A stretch of DNA of 64,000 bases from Sphingobacterium deserti (GTDB taxonomy: Bacteria; Bacteroidota; Bacteroidia; Sphingobacteriales; Sphingobacteriaceae): the NCBI RefSeq assembly GCF_000757725.1, contig NZ_JJMU01000065.1, positions 83,870 to 147,869 of the forward strand, written 5' to 3'. The translations under genes were made by a program, and so were the position numbers. Under the pieces are notes generated by a model. That model was not told the DNA's origin. It saw only the letters and a list, made by a program, of their open reading frames with translations, and did no database searches. Of the stretch, positions 55,110 to 63,895 are shown piece after piece (the first letter of the stretch is position 1; each line of letters opens with the position of its first letter).

Positions 55110-57668
55110 ATGGCTGAAGAAACAGAAAACGAAAACAATTTAGTCCCTGCTAACGACAGGATCATCCCTATTAACATCGAGGATCAAATGAAATCCGCTT
55201 ACATAGACTATTCTATGTCAGTAATTGTTTCCCGTGCGTTGCCCGATGCCAGAGATGGAATGAAGCCTGTGCACAGACGTGTACTTTATGGCATGTTAGA
55301 TCTAGGGGTTACGAGTGGAAAACCTTATAAGAAATCTGCCCGTATTGTTGGAGACGTTTTAGGTAAATACCACCCCCATGGTGACTCCTCCGTTTACGAT
55401 GCAATGGTGCGCTTGGCTCAAGATTGGAGCATGCGCTATCCCCTTGTTGATGGTCAAGGTAATTATGGTTCCGTGGATGGAGATCCACCAGCGGCAATGC
55501 GTTATACCGAGGCTAGACTGAAAAAAATCGCTGAGGAAATCTTGTCGGATATCAATAAAGACACCGTGGATTTCCAGCTGAACTTTGATGACTCTTTACA
55601 AGAGCCCACAGTTCTTCCTACGCGTATTCCTAATTTATTAGTAAATGGCGCATCAGGGATTGCAGTGGGTATGGCTACGAATATGGCTCCGCATAATCTT
55701 TCTGAGGTTATCGATGGAACTGTAGCTTATATTGACAACCGAGAAATCGAGATTTCTGAGTTAATGCAGCACATCAAAGGTCCGGATTTTCCAACGGGTG
55801 GTATCATATATGGTTATAACGGCGTTAAGGATGCGTTTGAAACCGGACGTGGCCGCGTGGTTATGCGCGGTAAGGCCGAAATTGAAACGCTTAAAAATGG
55901 CCGGGAGTGTATCATCGTGACGGAGATACCTTATCAAGTTAACAAAGCCAACATGATTGAGCGTACTGCCGAGTTGGTAAATGAGAAAAAAATTGAAGGT
56001 ATTGCCACCATTCGTGATGAATCTGACCGGGAAGGGTTTCGCATTGTTTACGAAATAAAAAGAGAAGCAAACGCCAATGTTGTTCTAAACAATCTCTATA
56101 AATATACAGCGTTACAAACCTCATTTTCAGTAAATAACATAGCACTTGTTAAAGGGCGGCCGATGTTGTTGAATTTGAAGGATATGATCCATGAATTTGT
56201 GGAGCACAGGCATGAGGTCGTTATTCGCCGTACAAAATTTGAGCTCGCCGAAGCGGAAAAACGCGCACATATCTTGGAAGGATATCTTATCGCGTTAGAT
56301 CACCTTGATGAAGTAATCAAGTTAATCCGCGCATCTGATACACCAGAAGATGCACGTCTGGGTTTGATGGAACAGTTTGGACTTTCTGACATTCAAGCTC
56401 GAGCAATTTTGGATATGACGCTAAGACGGCTTACCGGCCTGGAGCGTGATAAGATTAAAGAGGAATATGCAGAACTGATGAAAACTATCGAATACTTAAG
56501 AGAAGTATTAGCGGACGAAGGTCTACGCATGAAGATCATCAAAGAAGAGCTTGCTGAAGTTAAGGAGAAATTTGGCGATGAACGTCGTTCTGTGATCGTG
56601 CATTCTGCGGAAGACATGCGTATGGAAGACTTTATCGACGATGAGGAAATCGTAATTACGATTTCGCACAATTCTTATGTTAAGCGTACGCCATTGACGG
56701 AATATCGCAGGCAAGGGCGCGGCGGGAAAGGCGCAATAGGTTCATCGACTCGTGAAGAGGATTTTACCGAACATATCATTACAGCATCGGCGCATAATTA
56801 CTTGCTTCTGTTTACCGATAAAGGACATTGTTTTTGGCTGCGCGCATTTGAAATACCGGAAGGAAGCCGCACCTCTCGCGGACGTGCCTTGCAAAATATC
56901 ATCAACGTGCCGAAAGAGGAAAAGATCAAGGCTTTCATCAAAATTATAAACCTGAAAGATCAGGAATATTTGGAGAATAACTTTATCATCATGTGTACCA
57001 AAAAAGGTACAATCAAGAAAACATCTCTTGAAGCTTATTCACGGCCACGCGCTAACGGTATTAACGCCATCAATATCAATGAAGGAGATGAATTGCTTGA
57101 AGCTTGCTTAACAACTGGCGGTAGCGAAATCGTCATGGCATTGCGCTCTGGGCGAGCAATCCGTTTCAACGAAGCAAATGTGCGCCCGATGGGTAGAACA
57201 GCTACCGGCGTGCGCGGAATAACCTTAGCGAGTGAGAAAGATGAGGTTGTTGGCATGATTGCTGTAGATAGTTCAGATACCACGGTACTTGTTGTGTCGG
57301 AAAAAGGATATGGAAAACGCACAGATGTTGAGGACTACCGCGTTACAAACCGTGGAGGAAAAGGTGTTAAAACGATTAACGTTACAGATAAAACAGGCGA
57401 GCTTGTAGCCATTAAAGGGGTTACGGATGCGGATGACTTAATGATGATTAATAAGTCTGGCATTGTTATTCGGATCGGAGTTGAAACGCTTCGTGTAATG
57501 GGTAGAGCAACGCAAGGTGTACGTTTAATTACATTGAAAGATACTGACGCCATCGCCTCGATCACTAAGGTGGCGCGCGAGGAAGAAGAAGTGGAAGAAG
57601 GCTTGGAGATCAATACAGATAATGATGAATCAAACGGATCGACAGATACAGATGACAACGAGCAATAG
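55110..57668 (+). CDS. gyrA: DNA gyrase subunit A
   Basis: An 852-aa type IIA topoisomerase subunit. The catalytic tyrosine is Tyr132 (AAMRYTEARL). The quinolone-resistance region reads HPHGDSSVYD: Ser93 and Asp97 correspond to E. coli Ser83 and Asp87 and are wild type. The GyrA box is QGRGGKG (in place of QRRGGKG), identifying gyrase as opposed to topoisomerase IV. Six C-terminal blades and an acidic tail (EEEEVEEGLE) follow. The next gene starts inside its last codons. Confidence 0.97.
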   Translation: MAEETENENNLVPANDRIIPINIEDQMKSAYIDYSMSVIVSRALPDARDGMKPVHRRVLYGMLDLGVTSGKPYKKSARIVGDVLGKYHPHGDSSVYDAMVRLAQDWSMRYPLVDGQGNYGSVDGDPPAAMRYTEARLKKIAEEILSDINKDTVDFQLNFDDSLQEPTVLPTRIPNLLVNGASGIAVGMATNMAPHNLSEVIDGTVAYIDNREIEISELMQHIKGPDFPTGGIIYGYNGVKDAFETGRGRVVMRGKAEIETLKNGRECIIVTEIPYQVNKANMIERTAELVNEKKIEGIATIRDESDREGFRIVYEIKREANANVVLNNLYKYTALQTSFSVNNIALVKGRPMLLNLKDMIHEFVEHRHEVVIRRTKFELAEAEKRAHILEGYLIALDHLDEVIKLIRASDTPEDARLGLMEQFGLSDIQARAILDMTLRRLTGLERDKIKEEYAELMKTIEYLREVLADEGLRMKIIKEELAEVKEKFGDERRSVIVHSAEDMRMEDFIDDEEIVITISHNSYVKRTPLTEYRRQGRGGKGAIGSSTREEDFTEHIITASAHNYLLLFTDKGHCFWLRAFEIPEGSRTSRGRALQNIINVPKEEKIKAFIKIINLKDQEYLENNFIIMCTKKGTIKKTSLEAYSRPRANGINAININEGDELLEACLTTGGSEIVMALRSGRAIRFNEANVRPMGRTATGVRGITLASEKDEVVGMIAVDSSDTTVLVVSEKGYGKRTDVEDYRVTNRGGKGVKTINVTDKTGELVAIKGVTDADDLMMINKSGIVIRIGVETLRVMGRATQGVRLITLKDTDAIASITKVAREEEEVEEGLEINTDNDESNGSTDTDDNEQ

Positions 57669-58776
57669 GAAATTTTCTGCATTGCACGCACTCGTTTCGG
57701 GGGTGTTGCTTTGTATATCGGCTAATAGTGTAGCACAATCAAACTACAAAGAAAGCAGCAACAGCTTCGCTTTTTACACGCAAACCGGCGATTTAAAAAA
57801 CTTGGAAAGCGCGAAAAAATTTATTGATGCCGCTTATCAGACGCGTCGGGATTCGACAAACACCCGTGTGAATGTGTTGCGCGCTATGATATATAGTTCG
57901 ATGGCTTACGCGGATTCAGCGCGTACGATCAAAAATCCTACAGACCCGATCAATATTACGTACAATTCCCTCGGAAAAATAAAACCTAGAGATGTACAAA
58001 ATTATGCAGCGGAAATGAAGTATGTTAAGCAGAACCTTGCAGCGGCCCATATCGCCAACGCGAACAAGGCCTTAGCGAAACAAGATTATACAGCTGCATA
58101 TAATAGTTATTTGAAAGTCAGAGATCTGAACGTCACCAATTATGATGTAACCTATAACCTGGCTTTATTGGCTGTACAAACGAAGCAGTATGACTCTGCC
58201 GTAGGTTATTACAACCAGATTCTAAAGAATGATGATCCATCTGCTGATCGTTATTTGGAACTTGTCAACGTATATAACCAGCTTGGTAATAAACAAGCTG
58301 TCTTGAATACTTTACAAACTGCGCGCACTAAATTTCCAGACAATAAACGCGTATTGATGCGTTTGATCCAGGAGTTTGCACAGAATACCGAGTACAAAGC
58401 CATCGTACCTTTGGTCGATGAGGCAATAAAATATGAACCGCAAAATGTCGAACTAAATTATTTGGCGGGCTATTCGAATGAAACGGTTGGTAATTTAGAG
58501 ATTGCAAAGAAATACTACCAACAGGTATTAGCGCTTAACGAGAATAACTACGAATCCAATCTTGCGCTTGGCCTCATCTATTTAAATGACTTTTTACGTG
58601 ACGACAACAACGATGAAGCGCAATACAATGCGCAAAATTTATTGCTTAAGGCAAACGAAATTCGCCCATATGACGTTAATGCTCTAAAGTCTCTCTCATT
58701 ATATTATGAGAAATCAGGCGATCTGGCTCAGTTAGATCGCGTTAAATTATTATTGAATCAACTATCAAATAATTAG
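57652..58776 (+). CDS. Secreted tetratricopeptide-repeat protein
   Basis: A 374-aa protein with a signal peptide (cleavage near ANSVAQS) and several TPR units from about residue 120 onward (AAYNSYLKVRDLNVTN, AVGYYNQILKNDDP, AKKYYQQVLALNENN). ATG 57652 overlaps gyrA by 17 nt; it gives a good signal peptide, while the upstream in-frame ATG does not. Probably periplasmic. Its tie to gyrA is positional only. Confidence 0.88.
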   Translation: MTTSNRKFSALHALVSGVLLCISANSVAQSNYKESSNSFAFYTQTGDLKNLESAKKFIDAAYQTRRDSTNTRVNVLRAMIYSSMAYADSARTIKNPTDPINITYNSLGKIKPRDVQNYAAEMKYVKQNLAAAHIANANKALAKQDYTAAYNSYLKVRDLNVTNYDVTYNLALLAVQTKQYDSAVGYYNQILKNDDPSADRYLELVNVYNQLGNKQAVLNTLQTARTKFPDNKRVLMRLIQEFAQNTEYKAIVPLVDEAIKYEPQNVELNYLAGYSNETVGNLEIAKKYYQQVLALNENNYESNLALGLIYLNDFLRDDNNDEAQYNAQNLLLKANEIRPYDVNALKSLSLYYEKSGDLAQLDRVKLLLNQLSNN

Positions 58777-58778
58777 GT

Positions 58779-59948
58779 ATGAATGTAAAAAAAGCAATAG
58801 TATTTTCATTACTGCTAGCCGCTGGCAGCAGCACCTTTGCACAAACAAGTAATTTAAGAAAAGCGAAGACTGCTTTGCAAAAATTTGAAGAGCTCAAAGG
58901 AGCTGGCTCCGCTGAGTTGGGTAAAAGCAACCTCGATGCTGCAAAGGAAGCAATTGACCAAGCTATCGTACATGATAAGACTAAAGATGATGCAGAAACT
59001 TGGACTGTTTATGCTTTGGTAAACGCAAATTTAGCTTCTGTGAATAGTACTGCTGAAGCTGCTACTGCTGCATCAGAGGGAATAAAAAAAGCGACTGAGC
59101 TTGATAAAGATGGCAAAAATGCCGAAAACATCAAGGTTGCAGGGCAATTATTGGGTCAATTTAACTTTAATCAAGGTGTAGCAGCCTGGGAAAAGCAAGA
59201 TTTCAAAACTGCCTATGGCTCTTTCGATCAGGCATTGGGCTATCTTCCCGGCGATACTACACTAACGTATTACTCGGGCTTAGCGGCTATCCAGAATAAG
59301 GATTATCCAAATGCTATTGAAAAGTTTAAAGAACTTGTCCCTGCAAAAGAATTTTCATCACATAAGTCGGTAATGGTCGATCTACCGAAGTTGTATTTAT
59401 CAGCTCAGGATACGGCAAGCGCTATTGAGTATGCTGCACAAGCGGCACAGGCTTATCCTAATGATAACGACGCCGCGGTACAAAACATTGAATTGAATCT
59501 AATAGTTGGTAACGAGGCTAAAGTAATTACAGACATCGAAAACCAAATTGCAAAAGACGGTAATAATAAATCCCTATATTACTATCTAGGTATTGCGCAA
59601 TCCGCATCTAATAACAACGACAAAGCTATTGAAGCCTATAAAAAAGCTGTTTCTATAGACCCTAACTACGCGGACGCTAACAGAAACGCGGCTGCAACCA
59701 TTATCAATGGCGTACGGGATGAATTGAATGCGTTAAATGACAACAAAACATTGTCTAACACAGATTACAACGGAAAAGTAACTGCGCTGAAAGAGAAAAT
59801 CAAAGAAGCGTTACCATATCTTGAAAAAGTGGTGGAAATAAATCCAGCAGATAAGGATGCTTTACGCAGTCTTAAGGGCTATTATGATTTCCAGCAAGAT
59901 GAAGCTAAATCTGCAGAAATTCAAGCAAAAATTGACGCTGCAAATTAA
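58779..59948 (+). CDS. Secreted tetratricopeptide-repeat protein, paralogue
   Basis: A 389-aa protein with a signal peptide (MNVKKAIVFSLLLAAGSSTFAQ). TPR-like units include AYGSFDQALGYLPGD, AIEKFKELVPAK and AIEAYKKAVSIDPNYADA. It starts 2 nt after the previous TPR gene and resembles it in layout, which suggests duplication. Envelope scaffold function is likely but unproven. Confidence 0.88.
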   Translation: MNVKKAIVFSLLLAAGSSTFAQTSNLRKAKTALQKFEELKGAGSAELGKSNLDAAKEAIDQAIVHDKTKDDAETWTVYALVNANLASVNSTAEAATAASEGIKKATELDKDGKNAENIKVAGQLLGQFNFNQGVAAWEKQDFKTAYGSFDQALGYLPGDTTLTYYSGLAAIQNKDYPNAIEKFKELVPAKEFSSHKSVMVDLPKLYLSAQDTASAIEYAAQAAQAYPNDNDAAVQNIELNLIVGNEAKVITDIENQIAKDGNNKSLYYYLGIAQSASNNNDKAIEAYKKAVSIDPNYADANRNAAATIINGVRDELNALNDNKTLSNTDYNGKVTALKEKIKEALPYLEKVVEINPADKDALRSLKGYYDFQQDEAKSAEIQAKIDAAN

Positions 59949-59971
59949 GTAGTAGCGCTTTTGTGAAGCAT

Positions 59972-60010
59972 AAAAAAAAATGGACATCGAAAAGATGTCC
60001 ATTTTTTTTA
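59972..60010. terminator. Bidirectional terminator
   Basis: ATGGACATC (59980-59988) and GATGTCCAT (59994-60002) with A and T runs of seven or more on either side, between convergent genes. Confidence 0.9.
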
Positions 60011-60029
60011 TTAAAGTGTGGGGTTTGAC

Positions 60030-60527
60030 TTACAGCGACAGCTCCTTGCGTAGACGAGTAGCAAAGAACGCATCTGTGGATCGATCGGTTTTTTGCCATG
60101 TCATGTACGAATTCACATATACACCGTTGGATAAGACTGGCTCTGTAGATTTTAAATAAAGGATATCGCCTTCAAAATCTATTTTACGACGCTGTATTTT
60201 ATTTTTCCAGTTTGGGAATAATGAACTTTCCACGGTGTATGTAACGATTGCCGTGCTGTTGTCAACTTTGAATTTACCACAGAATGCGATGTAGCCTTGC
60301 AGTGAGGAAACCATTTCTTCGTGGCTAGCCAACACTTTATCCTCACTTTTATAGGGCAATCGATTTTCTTTGCTTATCTGTACGGACATATAACCATCTG
60401 TGGTATACATTAGTAGACCGTATGGTGTCTTACCCATTGGAAATAAAGAATCATCACCTGCTATGGGGACTTCGATGTAGGATAAAAGTTTCCAAGTGCC
60501 TACCAATTCGTTTTTTAGTGATGTCAT
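60030..60527 (-). CDS. Lipocalin-like domain protein
   Basis: A 165-aa protein of the lipocalin-like (Lipocalin_5) group: LVGTWKLLSYIEV at the start, YGLLMYTTDGYMSVQISKENR, a central FCGKFKVD strand and a terminal TWQKTD. No signal peptide is visible. Ligand unknown. Monocistronic. Confidence 0.85.
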   Translation of the reverse strand: MTSLKNELVGTWKLLSYIEVPIAGDDSLFPMGKTPYGLLMYTTDGYMSVQISKENRLPYKSEDKVLASHEEMVSSLQGYIAFCGKFKVDNSTAIVTYTVESSLFPNWKNKIQRRKIDFEGDILYLKSTEPVLSNGVYVNSYMTWQKTDRSTDAFFATRLRKELSL

Positions 60528-60652
60528 AAAAATAGTTCTATGTTTAGTCTATATCCATAACGTATTTTTATTTTGCTTAGTTTCTCCAAAAAGTGGAATG
60601 ATACTATTTTGACAGAAATATTTTTGTTACATTTAGCTACCAAAATGATGTT

Positions 60653-61537
60653 ATGCTATTATCGAATGTTGATACAGTTGAGAATATCAGTAAAGAGGAT
60701 TTTTTAAATAGGTATTTCCGCCCCCAAAAACCGGTATTAATTAAGGGATTGGCAAAATCTTGGGATGCCTACGATAAGTGGAATCTAGAGTATATTTTTG
60801 AGCAAGCTGGCGATCAGGTAGTTGGTTTGTATGACAATAAGCCGGCGGATCCGAACAAAGCTACTGATGAACCCGTGACGACGATGAAGATGCGGGATTA
60901 TATCCGCTTAATTAAAAGCCAACCATCTGACTTACGGATTTTCTTTTATATTATTACTGATAAGCTGCCAGCCCTACTAAAAAATTTTTCCTACCCGGAT
61001 TTAGGATTTAAATATTTCAAACGCATCCCTACCCTTTTCTTCGGTGGAAGTGAGGCTCGCGTACTCATGCATTACGATGTAGATCTTGGCGATCTTTTGC
61101 ATTTTCAGTTTGAAGGTAAGAAACGTGTTTTGTTATTTGCACCAGAGCAAGCCCCTTATCTGTATAAAGTACCGCTTTCTGTACATACCGTTTACAATGT
61201 CGATTACGAGAATCCCGATTACCGGTTGTTTCCTGCTTTGCAGCATGCAGAAGGTTATGAAATATTTATGGAACATGGGGATGCATTGTTCATGCCCAGC
61301 GGCTATTGGCATTTTAACAGGTACCTCGAGGCTGGATTTTCGGTCACGCTTCGCTCCTTTCCTTCTTCGCCAAAGCGCCTCTTGAAGATGCTGAAGGAGG
61401 TCTTTGTCATCCGCTATACAGACAAAATTATGCGGAAACTTTTGAAAGGAAAGTGGGTAACTTACAAACAGCAATCTGCGTTTAAAAAGAGTGAAACCGC
61501 TCTAAAGAAAAAACTTCAAAACGGAAGTAATGGCTAA
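60653..61537 (+). CDS. Cupin-8 / JmjC-like Fe(II) oxygenase domain protein
   Basis: A 294-aa protein of the cupin_8 (JmjC-like) type. The iron-binding H-x-D is His140 and Asp142 (LMHYDVDLGD) and the distal His is His220 (MPSGYWHFN), so the 2-oxoglutarate-dependent hydroxylase site is intact. KPVLIKGLAKSWDAY is the family start. The target is unknown; relatives hydroxylate proteins or tRNA. It overlaps the YchJ gene by 8 nt. Confidence 0.9.
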   Translation: MLLSNVDTVENISKEDFLNRYFRPQKPVLIKGLAKSWDAYDKWNLEYIFEQAGDQVVGLYDNKPADPNKATDEPVTTMKMRDYIRLIKSQPSDLRIFFYIITDKLPALLKNFSYPDLGFKYFKRIPTLFFGGSEARVLMHYDVDLGDLLHFQFEGKKRVLLFAPEQAPYLYKVPLSVHTVYNVDYENPDYRLFPALQHAEGYEIFMEHGDALFMPSGYWHFNRYLEAGFSVTLRSFPSSPKRLLKMLKEVFVIRYTDKIMRKLLKGKWVTYKQQSAFKKSETALKKKLQNGSNG

Positions 61538-61907
61538 CTGCAACTGTGGGTCTGCCCTCACCTACATGGATTGTTGTTTCATTATACAGCAAGATATCAA
61601 TAAAGCGATAACGGCTGAACAGTTGATGCGTGCACGCTATACCGCTTTTGCCCGATTACTGGTAGATTTTCTATACGATAGCTTTCACCCCGATAGCAGA
61701 CGTTTTCAGAACAAAAAAGATATAGAGACTTGGGCAAGGCAAAACAAATGGATGCATTTGGAGATTTTACAGTCTACAAAGGATACCGTTGAATTCAAGG
61801 CGCATTACTTAAACAAGCAGTTTGAACCGGAAGTGCACCATGAAAAATCTAGATTTAAAAAGAGTCGTGGTATTTGGTATTATCTAGATGGAGATCTGCT
61901 TCCATAA
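61530..61907 (+). CDS. YchJ family protein (UPF0225)
   Basis: A 125-aa protein with the N-terminal Cys-rich SEC-C-like motif (CNCGS, DCC) and the NTF2-like domain typical of YchJ (AEQLMRARYTAFARL, DSFHPDSR, ENKFEPEVHHE-like VHHEKSRF). Function unknown in all bacteria. It may be translationally coupled to the oxygenase gene. Confidence 0.88.
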   Translation: MANCNCGSALTYMDCCFIIQQDINKAITAEQLMRARYTAFARLLVDFLYDSFHPDSRRFQNKKDIETWARQNKWMHLEILQSTKDTVEFKAHYLNKQFEPEVHHEKSRFKKSRGIWYYLDGDLLP

Positions 61908-61922
61908 TATTTTTAAAAGACC

Positions 61923-61954
61923 TTGCATTAACATCAATTTATTTTGTACCTTTG
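61923..61954 (+). promoter_or_regulatory. rpsF operon promoter
   Basis: -33 TTG (61923-61925), 21-nt spacer, -7 TACCTTTG (61947-61954), an exact TAnnTTTG match. The rpsF ATG is 49 nt further. Confidence 0.75.
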
Positions 61955-61975
61955 CACTTCCGTAAGTGCGGAAAG
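61954..61975 (+). promoter_or_regulatory. Candidate S6:S18-type leader hairpin
   Basis: Just after the -7 box, GCACTT (61954-61959) and AAGTGC (61964-61969) pair with CCG in the loop; an alternative stem TTCCG/CGGAA (61958-61962/61969-61973) is fully downstream of the likely start of transcription. A CCG loop is a feature of known S6:S18 autoregulatory leaders. The structure is small and overlaps the promoter, so this is tentative. Confidence 0.3.
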
Positions 61976-62003
61976 TATTATTTAATTAACAAATTTATTA
62001 AAA

Positions 62004-62372
62004 ATGCAACAGTACGAATCTGTCATCATTCTTACCCCGTTGCTTTCTGAGGAGGCTGCGAAAGAAGTAATCGCAAAATTCAAAACCATCCTTTCAGAAG
62101 GCGGAGCCGAGATTGTCGCTGAAGACAATTGGGGTTTGAAAAAATTAGCGTATCCAATCCAGAAAAAAACAACTGGATTTTATCACTTAACTGAATTCAA
62201 GGCTCCCGGTGAATTAATCAAAAAATTAGAGCTTGAATACAAACGTGATGAGCGTGTAATGCGTTTCTTAACTATTGCTCTAGACAAACATGCATTAGCC
62301 TACAACGAGAAAAAACGTAGCGGTGCATTCAATAAAAAAGCAGAAACTAAAACTGAGGAGGTAGCAAACTAA
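62004..62372 (+). CDS. rpsF: Small ribosomal subunit protein bS6
   Basis: A 122-aa bS6 with MQQYESVIILTPLLSEE at the start, NWGLKKLAYPIQKKTTGFYHL and RDERVMRFLTI, followed by a Lys/Glu-rich tail. It binds bS18 on the 30S platform. The start has an A-rich leader and no Shine-Dalgarno sequence, as is normal in this phylum. Its stop shares one base with the rpsR start. Confidence 0.98.
   Translation: MQQYESVIILTPLLSEEAAKEVIAKFKTILSEGGAEIVAEDNWGLKKLAYPIQKKTTGFYHLTEFKAPGELIKKLELEYKRDERVMRFLTIALDKHALAYNEKKRSGAFNKKAETKTEEVAN
62356..62362 (+). promoter_or_regulatory. Strong Shine-Dalgarno sequence of rpsR
   Basis: AGGAGGT, 9 nt before the rpsR ATG and inside the end of rpsF. Unusual for Bacteroidota, where most starts lack it. 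Confidence 0.85.
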
Positions 62373-62635
62373 TGGCAAACGAAAACATCCAATACGTAAC
62401 TGCCCCTAAAGTAGAGGACAACCGTAAAAAATATTGTCGTTTCAAAAAGAACGGTATTAAATATATCGACTACAAAGACGCAAACTTCTTAATGAAATTT
62501 GTTAACGATCAAGGTAAGATTTTACCACGTCGTCTTACAGGTACATCTTTGAAATTTCAACGTAAAGTTGCTCAAGCTGTTAAGCGTGCTCGTATCGTTG
62601 GATTATTACCTTACGTAGCTGATTCATTAAAATAA
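62372..62635 (+). CDS. rpsR: Small ribosomal subunit protein bS18
   Basis: An 87-aa bS18: KKYCRFKKNGIKYIDYKDANFL, GKILPRRLTGTSLKFQRKVAQAVKRAR. Partner of bS6 on the 30S platform. It starts on the last base of the rpsF stop and has a strong Shine-Dalgarno sequence. Confidence 0.98.
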   Translation: MANENIQYVTAPKVEDNRKKYCRFKKNGIKYIDYKDANFLMKFVNDQGKILPRRLTGTSLKFQRKVAQAVKRARIVGLLPYVADSLK

Positions 62636-62640
62636 GGAGG
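62633..62640 (+). promoter_or_regulatory. Strong Shine-Dalgarno sequence of rplI
   Basis: TAAGGAGG includes the rpsR stop codon and lies 7 nt before the rplI ATG, ideal spacing. Confidence 0.88.
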
Positions 62641-62647
62641 ATACGAC

Positions 62648-63091
62648 ATGGAAATCATTTTAAAACAAGACATTAAACACCTTGGTGAAAAGGACGATCT
62701 AGTGGTTGTAAAGCCAGGTTACGGTCGTAACTACTTAATTCCTCAAGGATTTGCTATTTTAGCAACCTCTTCTGCAAAGAAAGTATTGGCTGAGAACATC
62801 AAACAAGCTCAATTTAAGCAAGAGAAGATCAAAAAAGACGCAACAGAATTAGCAGGTAAATTAGAAAGCGTAAAACTTTCTATTGGTGCTAAAGCTGGCG
62901 AGTCAGGTAAAATCTTTGGTAAAGTAAATAGCATTCAGCTTGCTGAAGCTTTGAAAGCACAAGGTTTTGACGTTGACCGTCGTCGCATCACATTCGAAGA
63001 AGAGCCTAAACATTTAGGTGAGTATGTAGCTAACTTAAACTTACACAAAGAAGTTAAAGTTCAAGTTCCTTTCGAAGTCGTTGCTGACTAA
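62648..63091 (+). CDS. rplI: Large ribosomal subunit protein bL9
   Basis: A 147-aa bL9. The N-terminal domain has the signature GYGRNYLIPQGFA (about 24-36), followed by the long connecting helix and the C-terminal domain (GESGKIFGKVNS, RRITFEEEPKHLGEY). Third and last gene of the operon, followed by a terminator. Confidence 0.98.
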   Translation: MEIILKQDIKHLGEKDDLVVVKPGYGRNYLIPQGFAILATSSAKKVLAENIKQAQFKQEKIKKDATELAGKLESVKLSIGAKAGESGKIFGKVNSIQLAEALKAQGFDVDRRRITFEEEPKHLGEYVANLNLHKEVKVQVPFEVVAD

Positions 63092-63112
63092 TTAATCGTT
63101 AAACGAATTTGG

Positions 63113-63145
63113 AGAGGGATATGAGAAATCATATCCCTCTTTCTT
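63113..63145 (+). terminator. Terminator of the rpsF-rpsR-rplI operon
   Basis: AGAGGGATATGA (63113-63124) and TCATATCCCTCT (63129-63140), GAAA loop, then TTCTTTG. Confidence 0.88.
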
Positions 63146-63319
63146 TGTACATATATCTCTCCACCTCTCGGTTCTATTTAATTTTTTTTAAATACGGTGT
63201 AACATTACTTTCGTTTTTTTGTTGTTAGAGATAAGGCAATGTCCACATTCCTCTAATGCGGGTGTATATGGAGACACCCAATGGAATGCAATTGCCTATC
63301 AAACAATAAGTATGTAGAC

Positions 63320-63625
63320 ATGAAACCAAAAACGATCATATTTGGCTTGATAGCCGCGCTTGTCATCCTTGTGCTATTCAATAATAAAGAGGAAGCGAGC
63401 TTTTGGTTTTTCGGCGAGATACGCACATCAAAATTACTGATACTGGGTATCTTTTTCCTGCTGGGCGTCATTATGGGTGGAATTCTGTTTCGTAGAAAGC
63501 GCAAGCAACCTAATAAAATCAACGAGCTTCAAGATGAGGAAATCTCTGGAACTGGTGAAGCCACACCTGATCCCTACGCTCACCTATCCGCTGAAGACCG
63601 TAATTTCTTGGGAAAAAATGATTAA
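63320..63625 (+). CDS. LapA-like (DUF1049) small membrane protein
   Basis: A 101-aa protein with two helices (about residues 5-20 and 34-55): MKPKTIIFGLIAALVILVLF, a short loop with ASFWFFGEIRTSK, then LLILGIFFLLGVIMGGILFRRKRK, the layout of lipopolysaccharide-assembly-protein-A-type domains. The acidic C-terminal tail is cytoplasmic. ATG 63320 is preferred over an upstream ATG at 63281 that adds 13 polar residues. Confidence 0.78.
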   Translation: MKPKTIIFGLIAALVILVLFNNKEEASFWFFGEIRTSKLLILGIFFLLGVIMGGILFRRKRKQPNKINELQDEEISGTGEATPDPYAHLSAEDRNFLGKND

Positions 63626-63721
63626 CAAAGACGTTATAGATTTAGGACGCAGACGTGTTAACTGTTATGCTTTTGATTAGTACTATATTATGTTGGCTTA
63701 GATAATTAAATACGTATTTTT

Positions 63722-63752
63722 TTTGCATTACCGTTAGATTTTTCTAGATTTG
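63722..63752 (+). promoter_or_regulatory. Promoter of tRNA-Lys
   Basis: -33 TTTG (63722-63725), 19-nt spacer and -7 TAGATTTG (63745-63752), both perfect matches. Confidence 0.85.
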
Positions 63753-63784
63753 CAACTCTTTAAACGCAGTAACGCTTATTAAAG

Positions 63785-63857
63785 GATTCCGTAGCTCAGC
63801 TGGTAGAGCAATACACTTTTAATGTATGGGTCCTGGGTTCGAATCCCAGCGGGATCA
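63785..63857 (+). tRNA. tRNA-Lys (anticodon TTT)
   Basis: 73 nt. Acceptor GATTCCG with CGGGATC (one T-G pair), D arm GCTC-AGCTGGTA-GAGC, anticodon stem ATACA/TGTAT with loop CTTTTAA, T arm CTGGG-TTCGAAT-CCCAG, discriminator A. CCA is not encoded. Confidence 0.97.
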
Positions 63858-63860
63858 CAA

Positions 63861-63892
63861 AAAAAGCTCAATCAAAAGATTGGGCTTTTTTT
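63861..63892 (+). terminator. Terminator of tRNA-Lys
   Basis: AAGCTCAATC (63864-63873) and GATTGGGCTT (63878-63887), AAAA loop, T7 tract. Confidence 0.88.
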
Positions 63893-63895
63893 GTG

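Noticed and set aside
55377..55430. Quinolone-resistance mutation in gyrA
   Set aside because: The Ser and Asp matching E. coli positions 83 and 87 are both wild type.
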